From the NCBI RefSeq assembly GCF_000797465.1, contig NZ_JSWG01000015.1, positions 372,001 to 436,000 of the forward strand: a stretch of DNA of 64,000 bases, in the 5' to 3' direction. This DNA comes from Psychroserpens jangbogonensis (GTDB lineage: Bacteria > Bacteroidota > Bacteroidia > Flavobacteriales > Flavobacteriaceae). The notes under the pieces are model-generated. The model did not search any database. It was not told the DNA's origin and was given only the letters and a program-made list of their open reading frames with translations. The position numbers and the translations under genes were made by a program. Shown here piece after piece: positions 56,733-64,000 of this stretch. The stretch's first letter is position 1; every line of letters begins with the position of its first letter.

Positions 56733-57467
56733 TTGAAAGATTTCAAACTCACATACCATCGCTTTTCTGAACGTTCAATTTTAGTTCAATGGCCTCAAGA
56801 AATTGATGAAAATATACTGAAAGATGTGCTAATCTTCAAAAATCACCTTACAAATTTAAATATTGAATCTATACTTCATGTAAACACTGCATATAACTCG
56901 ATATTAATAACTTATATATTAACTATTGATAATGCCTATAGTGAGTTTTCGGCCTTAAAAGAGGCGTATTTTACTAGAATTAGTAATAAAAAGTCGGTCT
57001 TGAAGCACTGGAATATTCCTGTGTGTTATGATGATGAATTTAGTATTGATCTAAATGAAATTTCTAAAGAAACACAATTTTCAAAATCAGAAATTATTAG
57101 GATACATTCCGAGGTAATTTATACTGTTTTTTTTATCGGTTTCTTACCTGGTTTTTTATACTTAGGCGGACTTGATAAACGATTGTTTTTTCCACGTAAA
57201 AACATTCCTAGATTGGAGGTTAAAAAAGGAGCAGTTGCAATTGGAAATCAGCAAACAGGAATTTACCCAAATAAGAGTCCAGCAGGTTGGAATATTATCG
57301 GGAATTCACCACTAGAATTTTTTAATAGTAAAGAAATTAGTCCATGTTTTGCAAAAGCAGGAGATACAATTCAATTTGTTCCTATTACAATTGAAGAGCA
57401 TAATCGTGTTTTGAAAGCAGTTGAAAATGGAACGTATAACTTAGAAAGCGAGATAATAGATGGTTGA
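56733..57467 (+). CDS. pxpB: 5-oxoprolinase subunit PxpB
   Basis: This is a 244-residue KipI-like (CT_C_D) protein. The family segments VYTVFFIGFLPGFLYLGGLD (split about 126-145) and AVAIGNQQTGIYPNKSPAGW (about 167-186) are present. The start is TTG at 56733, with the pxpA stop 4 bases upstream. PxpB works as part of the PxpABC complex, probably in ATP use and substrate activation. Its end overlaps pxpC by 8 bases. Confidence 0.93.
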   Translation: MKDFKLTYHRFSERSILVQWPQEIDENILKDVLIFKNHLTNLNIESILHVNTAYNSILITYILTIDNAYSEFSALKEAYFTRISNKKSVLKHWNIPVCYDDEFSIDLNEISKETQFSKSEIIRIHSEVIYTVFFIGFLPGFLYLGGLDKRLFFPRKNIPRLEVKKGAVAIGNQQTGIYPNKSPAGWNIIGNSPLEFFNSKEISPCFAKAGDTIQFVPITIEEHNRVLKAVENGTYNLESEIIDG

Positions 57468-58308
57468 AGTACTCAAAACTGGTTTTTATGATACAGTTCA
57501 GGACATAGGTCGCTTTGGTGTTCAAGAATATGGTGTTCCATGTTCTGGCGCAATGGATTTGTATTCTGCTAAAGTTGCTAATACTGCTTTGGGAAACTCT
57601 ATAACTGAAGCGGTTTTAGAAATAATGATTATAGGACCTAAACTAAAATTTCAGTGTACTACTGAAATTGTGCTATCTGGAGCAGATTTAAGCCCAAAAC
57701 TAAATTCCAAACCTATAAAGATGAATACGCGTATTCGTGTTCTTAAAAATGACGAACTGTCTTTTGGCCTTAGAAACTACGGCTGTAGAGCTTATTTGGC
57801 TGTTAAAGGAGGTTTTCAAACAGAATTTGTAATGAATAGTTATAGTATGTATAAGACGATAACTAAAAATTCGAAACTAAAAAAGGGCGATCAACTATCA
57901 ATCTTTGAGAATAATGATTCAATTGGTAATGCATTTGCTTCTCTTAGAATTGATAATAAGCATTTCAATGTCAATGTATTGGATGTTTTTAAAGGCATCG
58001 AGTTTGGAAGATTATCTTGTTTAGAACAACAAGTCCTTTTTTCTACTGAATTTACGATTTCAAAGGATAGTAATAGAATGGCATATCAGGTTAACGAAAC
58101 CGTAGATAATAAAATTGAACCTATTATTACATCACTAGTGTTGCCCGGAACAGTACAATTGACGCCTTCTGGAAAACTATTGATTTTAATGCGTGACTGC
58201 CAAACTACAGGAGGTTATCCAAGAATTTTGCAGGTTTCAGAAGAATCGATTAATCGGTTGTCTCAGAGTGTTTTTGGTGAAAAATTTAGGTTTAAATGCA
58301 TTGATTAG
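57460..58308 (+). CDS. pxpC: 5-oxoprolinase subunit PxpC
   Basis: This is a 282-residue KipA-like (CT_A_B) protein with GFYDTVQDIGRFGVQEYGVP at residues 7-26 and GAMDLYSAKVAN after it, hallmarks of the biotin-dependent carboxylase/5-oxoprolinase PxpC group. It completes the PxpABC enzyme. The start overlaps the pxpB end by 8 bases. It ends the operon; no obvious strong terminator was seen. Confidence 0.93.
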   Translation: MVEVLKTGFYDTVQDIGRFGVQEYGVPCSGAMDLYSAKVANTALGNSITEAVLEIMIIGPKLKFQCTTEIVLSGADLSPKLNSKPIKMNTRIRVLKNDELSFGLRNYGCRAYLAVKGGFQTEFVMNSYSMYKTITKNSKLKKGDQLSIFENNDSIGNAFASLRIDNKHFNVNVLDVFKGIEFGRLSCLEQQVLFSTEFTISKDSNRMAYQVNETVDNKIEPIITSLVLPGTVQLTPSGKLLILMRDCQTTGGYPRILQVSEESINRLSQSVFGEKFRFKCID

Positions 58309-58399
58309 TAAGAAAAAACCTAGAATTTAGAATATTTTTTGGTTTTATGTTAAGATTTTCAATACATTAGACTAACAATTAATTTAAACTAACTAAATT

Positions 58400-58912
58400 A
58401 TGAAAAAATTAATATTACTTATTTTAGGATTTGTTTTAGGTGCTTTAGCAATGTATTTTTATTTTCATAATGATAAAAACCAAAATGACATGGATGAAAC
58501 ACCAATTCCAAAAGGTATTATTAGCCCTTCTGAAATCACAAAATTAACTGAAGCTTACGATCCAAGGTATCAAGCAATTAATGATTCAGTGTTTAAGGGA
58601 GTTGAGGGAGGAGATAACAGATCTTCTTGGTACTCTTTAGAAGACATACAAAACTTTATTACACTAGCTGAGAAACAAGCTGGAGAATTGGGATACACAA
58701 TGGATGGAATTAGGATTTATCCTGGAGCACATGAGGCAGTAGATGGCACACCTGGTTATTCTACTTTTTTACTGGTGCCAACAGGTTCTTTAAATTCATC
58801 TGAAGGAAATATGTTGTCGTTGCAAAAAGGTGGTGGTGATGATATTTCTGGAGGAAATGGTTTAGATAAAGGTGAAAGTGGTGATCCTCCAGGAGCAAAT
58901 TATCCTCAATAA
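58400..58912 (+). CDS. Membrane-anchored hypothetical protein
   Basis: This 170-residue protein has one N-terminal transmembrane anchor (about 3-22). A conserved-looking alpha/beta stretch follows (about 75-125, with WYSLEDIQNFITLAEKQAGE and GIRIYPGAH). The tail is glycine-rich and low complexity (about 140-170). No named family is recognised. It precedes a seven-helix protein and a histidine kinase by 11 bases and may be a periplasmic sensor partner. Confidence 0.7.
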   Translation: MKKLILLILGFVLGALAMYFYFHNDKNQNDMDETPIPKGIISPSEITKLTEAYDPRYQAINDSVFKGVEGGDNRSSWYSLEDIQNFITLAEKQAGELGYTMDGIRIYPGAHEAVDGTPGYSTFLLVPTGSLNSSEGNMLSLQKGGGDDISGGNGLDKGESGDPPGANYPQ

Positions 58913-58923
58913 TTTTATACACT

Positions 58924-59634
58924 GTGAGTGAATTTCTTTATGAAAACAGATCATACATAGGAAAATTTTTTGAAATCTCTGCTGCGATTTTAGGAACTAT
59001 TTATTTAAAACAAACAAACAACCAAAAGCTAAAAGTTTTTGTAGTCTTTTTGTGGATTACTGTAATTGTTGAAATATTAGGAATGTATAAGTCCTTTCTA
59101 CAAAACAATTATGATTATAGTTGGTTCATTGTTTGGAAGAATAGTATTTTTTGTCAGAACATTTGGTTGTATAATATTTATAATTTCTTGACCATTGGTT
59201 TTTTGGGAGTTTTTTATACTGAATTAATCAGTAATAAATCATCCAAATTATTCATTCGATCTATAGTTGTTCTATACAGTGTTTTTTCTATTTTTTATTA
59301 CACATTTACTGATGCTTTTTTCAATCTGGGTTTACCTTATGATGCGATTTTAGCATCAGTAATAGTTTCTATTTATGTTATTTTATATTTTAAAGAATTG
59401 ATGAGTAGTGATTATATACTTCAGTATTATAAATTACCTTCGTTTTATATAAGTGTTGCTTTGTTGTTATGGAATTTATGTGCAACACCATTATTTATTT
59501 ACAGTGGTTATTTTCTTCCCTTTAACACGGAATTTGTAAATTTCAGAACATTACTTTTGTTATACATTAATATTTTTACTTATTCATGCATAGGTTTCGG
59601 TTTTTGGTATTCGCTCAAAATGAGCAAACAATAA
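58924..59634 (+). CDS. Seven-helix membrane protein upstream of a histidine kinase
   Basis: This 236-residue protein starts at GTG. About seven transmembrane helices alternate with short loops, and no catalytic or channel motif is visible. Its 3' end overlaps the histidine kinase gene by 49 bases, so the pair may form a two-piece receptor with sensing helices here and kinase output there. No known family was recognised. Confidence 0.68.
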   Translation: MSEFLYENRSYIGKFFEISAAILGTIYLKQTNNQKLKVFVVFLWITVIVEILGMYKSFLQNNYDYSWFIVWKNSIFCQNIWLYNIYNFLTIGFLGVFYTELISNKSSKLFIRSIVVLYSVFSIFYYTFTDAFFNLGLPYDAILASVIVSIYVILYFKELMSSDYILQYYKLPSFYISVALLLWNLCATPLFIYSGYFLPFNTEFVNFRTLLLLYINIFTYSCIGFGFWYSLKMSKQ

Positions 59635-60401
59635 ACAAAGAGGAGGTTGCTTTAATTGGCTACGTAATTTTTGCATTATTGTTAGTATTGGTAATGATTA
59701 TACTTTTTTTTGTGACCTTTCAGAAAAGAAAGAACAAACTTTTGTTAGATCAGATAGAAAAGCAAAAGGCTTTTGACGAAGAAATTTCTAGAACACAATC
59801 AGAAATACAAGAACAAACCTTAAAACATATTGGTTGGGAGTTACACGACAATGTTGGTCAATTATTAGCTTATGCAAGCATGCAACTTAATATGCTCATA
59901 TCAAAAGCTCCAGATGACTTGAAAGTTAAGGTGAGTGAAACTTCAGATATTGTAAAGGAAAGTCTTAAAGAAGTTCGTTCATTATCCAAATCGTTGAATA
60001 ATGATGTCATTTTAAATATGGGTTTTGAAGACTCTATATCTAATGAGTTGGACCGTTTAAAACGAATGAAATTCTCTTCTACAGAATTAGTTATAGTAGG
60101 TTTTCAAAAGCCTATTGAAGATAAAAAGCACGAAATTGTTTTGTTCAGAATTCTTCAAGAGTTTTTCTCAAATTCTGTAAAATATTCTGAAGCAGAAAGC
60201 CTTAAGGTTACTTTAGATTATCAAGACACTCAGTTAATAATAACAGCTGCTGACAACGGAAAAGGTTTTGATATTGATTCTGCTAAGAAAGGATCTGGAT
60301 TGATTAATATGAAGAGTAGAGCAGAACTAATACATGCCACTTTTAGTTTAGAGTCTCAACCAAACGAGGGTGTAATTTTAACAATCAATTATCAATTTTA
60401 A
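59586..60401 (+). CDS. NarL-type sensor histidine kinase, no adjacent regulator
   Basis: This 271-residue kinase has one transmembrane helix (about 22-44), a coiled coil, a HisKA_3 domain with the phospho-accepting H87 in WELHDNVGQLL, and a HATPase domain (about 170-271, N-box ILQEFFSNSVKYS and G-box DNGKGFD). The ATG at 59586 gives a 49-base overlap with the upstream gene. A start nearer 59646 (TTG) would remove the overlap, so the N-terminus is uncertain. No response regulator lies on either side. Confidence 0.88.
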   Translation: MHRFRFLVFAQNEQTINKEEVALIGYVIFALLLVLVMIILFFVTFQKRKNKLLLDQIEKQKAFDEEISRTQSEIQEQTLKHIGWELHDNVGQLLAYASMQLNMLISKAPDDLKVKVSETSDIVKESLKEVRSLSKSLNNDVILNMGFEDSISNELDRLKRMKFSSTELVIVGFQKPIEDKKHEIVLFRILQEFFSNSVKYSEAESLKVTLDYQDTQLIITAADNGKGFDIDSAKKGSGLINMKSRAELIHATFSLESQPNEGVILTINYQF

Positions 60402-61102
60402 TTTTCGCAAGCATTCCAAATAGGATCATTTGGTAAAGGAGCCGAAACATCAATAGGTTCTTTAGAAACTGGATGTGTAAATTGCAAACGCCTTGCATGT
60501 AAGCTGATACTTGCATCTTTATTACTACGATCAAACCCGTATTTTAAATCACCTTTTATTGGAGATCCAATACTTGCCAACTGAGTTCTAATTTGGTGAT
60601 GCCTTCCTGTTTCTAATTCTATTTCGAGCAATATATAATTATCTAAAACCTTTAGTGTCTTGTAATGTAAAATTGCTTTTTTGCTATCCTTAATTTCCTT
60701 ACTGTAAGCTGTAGATTTATTGTTTTTCGGGTTTTTCTTAAGCCAATTAATTAAGGTGTCCTGAGGAGACTCTGGAACCTGTTTCACTATTGCCCAGTAT
60801 GTTTTATAAGCTTTCTTTTCAGCAAAAAGTTTATTGAGTCTTGGTAAGGCTTTACTCGTTTTAGAAAACATCACAATGCCAGTAGTTGGTCTGTCTAAGC
60901 GATGTACAACACCTAAGTATACATTTCCAGGCTTATTGTGCTTTATTTTAATATAGTCCTTAACAACATCGCTTAAAGGCTTATCACCAGTTTTGTCACC
61001 TTGAACAATATCACCAGCACGTTTATTAACGATGATGATGTGATTGTCTTCGTAAATAACTTGAAGATTATGCTTATTGGATAGAATTTTATCTTTGGCC
61101 AA
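60398..61102 (-). CDS. RluA family RNA pseudouridine synthase
   Basis: This 234-residue pseudouridine synthase acts on rRNA or tRNA. The catalytic aspartate is D70 in the HRLDRPTTG motif, and the LETGRHHQIRTQLA signature lies about 162-175. No S4 domain is present. It follows panB by 15 bases on the same strand, and its end overlaps the convergent kinase gene by 4 bases. The RNA target cannot be told from sequence. Confidence 0.92.
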   Translation of the reverse strand: MAKDKILSNKHNLQVIYEDNHIIIVNKRAGDIVQGDKTGDKPLSDVVKDYIKIKHNKPGNVYLGVVHRLDRPTTGIVMFSKTSKALPRLNKLFAEKKAYKTYWAIVKQVPESPQDTLINWLKKNPKNNKSTAYSKEIKDSKKAILHYKTLKVLDNYILLEIELETGRHHQIRTQLASIGSPIKGDLKYGFDRSNKDASISLHARRLQFTHPVSKEPIDVSAPLPNDPIWNACEN

Positions 61103-61117
61103 ATCTAGAGATCTATA

Positions 61118-61936
61118 TTAATATTGCTCTTTATCATTTGGAAAATCTTCAGCCTTGACATCTGCTACATATTGTCCGATTGCAACTGTCATTTCTTCAT
61201 ACAAATTCATATAACGTCGCAGAAAACGAGGATTGAACTCATGTGTCATACCTAGCATATCATGTAATACTAATACTTGACCGTCAACCCTAGCACCAGC
61301 ACCAATGCCGATTACAGGAATAGAAACACTTTCGGCAACTTCTTGTGCTAATTTTGCTGGGATTTTCTCTAATACAATTCCGAAGCAACCTGCTTTTTCA
61401 AGCATTAAAGCATCTTCTTTTAATTGTTGAGCTTCTTGTTCTTCTTTAGCACGAACAGTGTAAGTACCAAATTTATATATTGACTGAGGTGTTAAACCTA
61501 AATGTCCCATAACAGGGATTCCTGCATTAAGAATACGCTTTATTGATTCTTTAACTTCTTTACCACCTTCCATTTTAACGGCATGACCACCAGATTCTTT
61601 CATGATTCTTATAGCAGATCGTAATGCTTCTTTAGGGTCGCTTTGGTAGCTTCCGAAAGGTAAATCAACAACGATTAAAGCTCTGTCAATAGCTCTCACT
61701 ACAGAAGATGCATGATAAATCATTTGATCTAAAGTTATAGGAAGTGTCGTTTCATGTCCTGCCATAACGTTACTTGCTGAGTCACCTACTAAAATAACAT
61801 CAATTCCTGCTTCATCCACTATTTTCGCCATAGTATAATCATAAGCAGTTAACATTGATATTTTTTCGCCTTTTGACTTCATGTCTACTAAGGTCTTTAC
61901 GGTAATTCGTTTGTATTCTTTTTTTGCGGTTGACAT
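61118..61936 (-). CDS. panB: 3-methyl-2-oxobutanoate hydroxymethyltransferase
   Basis: PanB makes ketopantoate from 2-oxoisovalerate and 5,10-methylene-tetrahydrofolate, the first committed step of pantothenate and CoA synthesis. The protein has 272 residues with the Mg-binding [19 protein letters not shown] region (about 46-64), [12 protein letters not shown] and GHLGLTPQS. It is the first gene of a panB-rluA unit. Other pan genes are not in the window. Confidence 0.96.
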   Translation of the reverse strand: MSTAKKEYKRITVKTLVDMKSKGEKISMLTAYDYTMAKIVDEAGIDVILVGDSASNVMAGHETTLPITLDQMIYHASSVVRAIDRALIVVDLPFGSYQSDPKEALRSAIRIMKESGGHAVKMEGGKEVKESIKRILNAGIPVMGHLGLTPQSIYKFGTYTVRAKEEQEAQQLKEDALMLEKAGCFGIVLEKIPAKLAQEVAESVSIPVIGIGAGARVDGQVLVLHDMLGMTHEFNPRFLRRYMNLYEEMTVAIGQYVADVKAEDFPNDKEQY

Positions 61937-62012
61937 ATCTGCTGTGGATTTATATTTGTAAAAATAAAGATATTAAATGAAAATGGTTTGATTTGTGTTT
62001 TAAATTGAAAGG

Positions 62013-63434
62013 CTAGCAGTCACTAACATTAACTCCAACGGCTAAGCCGCCTTCTGAGGTTTCTTTGTATTTGTTGTTCATGTCTTTAGCTGTTTCCCAC
62101 ATAGTATTCACGACTGTATCTAATGGTACTTTCACATTATTTGGATCTGTATCTAAGGCTAATTCACATGCATTGATAGCTTTAATTGCTCCCATGGCAT
62201 TGCGCTCTATACACGGAATTTGTACCAAACCACCTATTGGGTCGCAAGTCAGTCCTAAATGATGCTCCATTGCAATTTCTGCTGCAACCAAAACTTGTTC
62301 TGGACTACCACCAGAGAGTTCACATAAGGCTCCAGCTGCCATTGCTGAAGAGACACCAATTTCAGCTTGGCATCCTCCCATTGCCGCACTAATAGTAGCT
62401 CCTTTTTTGAAAATACTTCCGATTTCTCCAGCTACCAATAAAAAGCGTTTTATATCTTCAAAATTACCATCGTGATTTTCAATTACTAAATAATACATCA
62501 ATACAGATGGAATAACTCCAGCGCTTCCATTTGTTGGAGCAGTAACAACACGTCCTAAAGATGCATTAACTTCATTTACAGCAAGAGCAAAACAACTAAC
62601 CCACTTTAGAATTTGACGAAACTTAACTTCAGTATTTCTTATAGAATTTAGCCATCCAACATGAGTTGTATATGGTGTATCACCTTTCAAGCTTTGATGC
62701 ATGTCATAAGCGCGACGTCTGACGTTTAAACCTCCAGGAAGAGTCCCTTCAGAATGACATCCAATATACATGCATTCTAACATGGTATCCCAAATACGTT
62801 GTAATTCTGAATCTATAACAGCTTCATTGCGAATGGATTTTTCATTCTCTAAAATAACTCCCGAAATTGGTAATTTCAAGTCACTACAGAACTTTAGCAA
62901 TTCATTTCCCTTATCTATAGGATACGGAAACGAACACTTTATTTCAAAGTTTTTCTTGTGATTTGTGCGTTCCTCTTTAACAACAAATCCTCCTCCAATA
63001 GAATAGAAGGTTGATTTTTTATTCCTACCATCAATATTAGCAGTAAAGATTATTCCATTAGAATGATATGGTAAAAATTTCTTATTAAATACAATAGCAG
63101 TCTCTGGATTAAAATTTACTAGTTTCTCGCTATTGAAGTTTAGTGTTTTAGTAGTTTTAATGTCATTAATGTAGTTTGTAATGTTTTCTGTCGGAATAGT
63201 TTCTGGATCACATCCTAATAAACCTAACATCACAGCATAATCTGTTGCATGCCCTTTTCCTGTGAGAGATAAGGAGCCATAAAGATCAACTGTTATTTTT
63301 TCAACCTTTTCAAATTTGTTGGCATCTTTTAATTCTTTAATCCAACGTTCTGCAGCTCTCCAAGGTCCCAATGTATGGGAACTCGAAGGACCAACTCCAA
63401 TTTTGAGCATGTCAAAAACAGAAATACACTCCAT
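62013..63434 (-). CDS. sdaA: L-serine ammonia-lyase, iron-sulfur type
   Basis: This single-chain L-serine dehydratase of 473 residues converts serine to pyruvate and ammonia using a 4Fe-4S cluster. The N-terminal beta domain begins [20 protein letters not shown] (about 5-24); the catalytic alpha domain includes [30 protein letters not shown] and [12 protein letters not shown], which supply cluster cysteines. It has its own promoter and is a single gene, read toward panB with 76 bases between them. Confidence 0.95.
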   Translation of the reverse strand: MECISVFDMLKIGVGPSSSHTLGPWRAAERWIKELKDANKFEKVEKITVDLYGSLSLTGKGHATDYAVMLGLLGCDPETIPTENITNYINDIKTTKTLNFNSEKLVNFNPETAIVFNKKFLPYHSNGIIFTANIDGRNKKSTFYSIGGGFVVKEERTNHKKNFEIKCSFPYPIDKGNELLKFCSDLKLPISGVILENEKSIRNEAVIDSELQRIWDTMLECMYIGCHSEGTLPGGLNVRRRAYDMHQSLKGDTPYTTHVGWLNSIRNTEVKFRQILKWVSCFALAVNEVNASLGRVVTAPTNGSAGVIPSVLMYYLVIENHDGNFEDIKRFLLVAGEIGSIFKKGATISAAMGGCQAEIGVSSAMAAGALCELSGGSPEQVLVAAEIAMEHHLGLTCDPIGGLVQIPCIERNAMGAIKAINACELALDTDPNNVKVPLDTVVNTMWETAKDMNNKYKETSEGGLAVGVNVSDC

Positions 63435-63459
63435 TCACTAAATCGTATTAATTGCTGAG

Positions 63460-63491
63460 CAAATATACGTTTTGTTGCATAGGTGTGACAA
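63460..63491 (-). promoter_or_regulatory. Promoter of sdaA
   Basis: On the minus strand, TTG (63489-63491) is followed by TATATTTG (63460-63467) after 21 bases, a full match to the Bacteroidota pattern. The start codon lies 25 bases downstream of the box. Confidence 0.72.
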
Positions 63492-63511
63492 GACGTGCAA
63501 AAGTTTTTATA

Positions 63512-64000
63512 TTATCTGACATTAAAGTTATCAATGCTAGTTGCTTGCATGACGACATTGAGATTAGACACATCAAGTCCATCAATATTATCTGCAGGTA
63601 CAACAACAACTCTGAACACTTGATTCTGAGTCCATTCAGACCCAAGGGTATCTAGGTCAGTCGTGCCTTCTAAAAAGAAACTCACGTCAGCTTGGGTAAA
63701 ATCGTAATTATAGACTAAAGTTCCATTTTCAAATTCTACAGTTTGTGGTAATAAACGCCAAATATCTTGTCCGTTTACAGTATCCCATAAAATGTAAACC
63801 AAGGTAACATCAGAAGGAAACACATCAAATCCGTAATCTTCAATAAAAGAGTAATCATTTTCAGTATTAAAATCGATTTCAATTTCAAAAGCTGACGAGA
63901 CTAATAAGCCTCCATCTGCGCCAGTAGGACCTTGTGGTCCAGGATCTCCATCGCAAGACATCATAAAAAAAGAAGCAAAAGCTAAAATAAGGTAAGATAT
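63512..64000 (-). CDS. Lipoprotein with collagen-like segment, N-terminus cut by the window
   Basis: The frame continues past the ATG at 63964 to the window edge, adding ISYLILAFASFF before MMSC. This forms a lipoprotein signal whose lipidated cysteine follows MMS. The start codon lies just outside the window. After the cysteine comes a short Gly-x-y segment (GDPGPQGPTG). About 125 residues of a beta-rich domain of unknown function follow, as in many flavobacterial surface lipoproteins. It is on the same strand as sdaA and upstream of it. Confidence 0.75.
   Translation of the reverse strand: MSYLILAFASFFMMSCDGDPGPQGPTGADGGLLVSSAFEIEIDFNTENDYSFIEDYGFDVFPSDVTLVYILWDTVNGQDIWRLLPQTVEFENGTLVYNYDFTQADVSFFLEGTTDLDTLGSEWTQNQVFRVVVVPADNIDGLDVSNLNVVMQATSIDNFNVR

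Noticed and set aside
63452-63655. Plus-strand open frame across the sdaA promoter
   Set aside because: It lies opposite a clear promoter and the lipoprotein gene and has no domain.

Overview
The window comes from a low-GC member of the Bacteroidota, most likely a marine Flavobacteriaceae. The signs are AT-rich codons, promoters of the form TTG-N19..21-TAnnTTTG, few Shine-Dalgarno sites, a C-terminal type IX secretion sorting domain, lipoproteins of Bacteroidota style and many sodium-coupled transporters (NhaC, NCS1, SSS and DASS families). I see no mobile elements, CRISPR arrays, rRNA or tRNA genes. It reads as ordinary chromosome, densely packed with short operons.

Layout. 1-4900: the end of an ABC-F ATPase, a DUF2007 protein, a gene-free stretch with a candidate small RNA, then the oxidative-stress pair katG and ahpC, convergent on a shared terminator. 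4943-9498: an NhaC antiporter, a secreted fibre-like protein with YadA-type repeats and an endosialidase-type chaperone domain, and a YdjM-type membrane protein. 9512-13054: a sulfur/amino-acid cluster (OsmC-like protein, PLP-dependent transsulfuration enzyme, flavoprotein monooxygenase) divergent from an Lrp/AsnC regulator. 13077-24445: mixed housekeeping and signalling genes, including lpdA, a LytS/LytTR two-component pair, an ECF sigma factor translationally coupled to a 57-residue protein, an MscS channel and a DEAD-box helicase. 24481-31590: a large secreted protein of unknown function, pabB, tilS and adenine deaminase.

31776-43844 is a complete reductive pyrimidine-degradation operon. 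Two transporters (NCS1, SSS) are joined by dihydropyrimidine dehydrogenase (PreT/PreA), dihydropyrimidinase, beta-ureidopropionase, a class III aminotransferase and CoA-acylating malonate/methylmalonate-semialdehyde dehydrogenase. Together these would take uracil or thymine to acetyl-CoA or propionyl-CoA. The NCS1 transporter carries an unusual insertion of about 85 residues.

43879-54774 holds a T9SS-exported seven-repeat protein, a DASS transporter, and a tight four-gene operon of unknown role (membrane patatin-like lipase, M15-like peptidase, two unknowns), followed by comM. 53656-58308 is a 5-oxoprolinase (pxpABC) operon. It includes a DUF2891 lipoprotein and an NRAMP-fold transporter that has lost the metal-binding motifs, which suggests an organic substrate such as 5-oxoproline. 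58400-60401 encodes an anchored protein, a seven-helix membrane protein and a histidine kinase with no partner regulator. The window closes with rluA-type, panB and sdaA genes and a lipoprotein cut by the edge.
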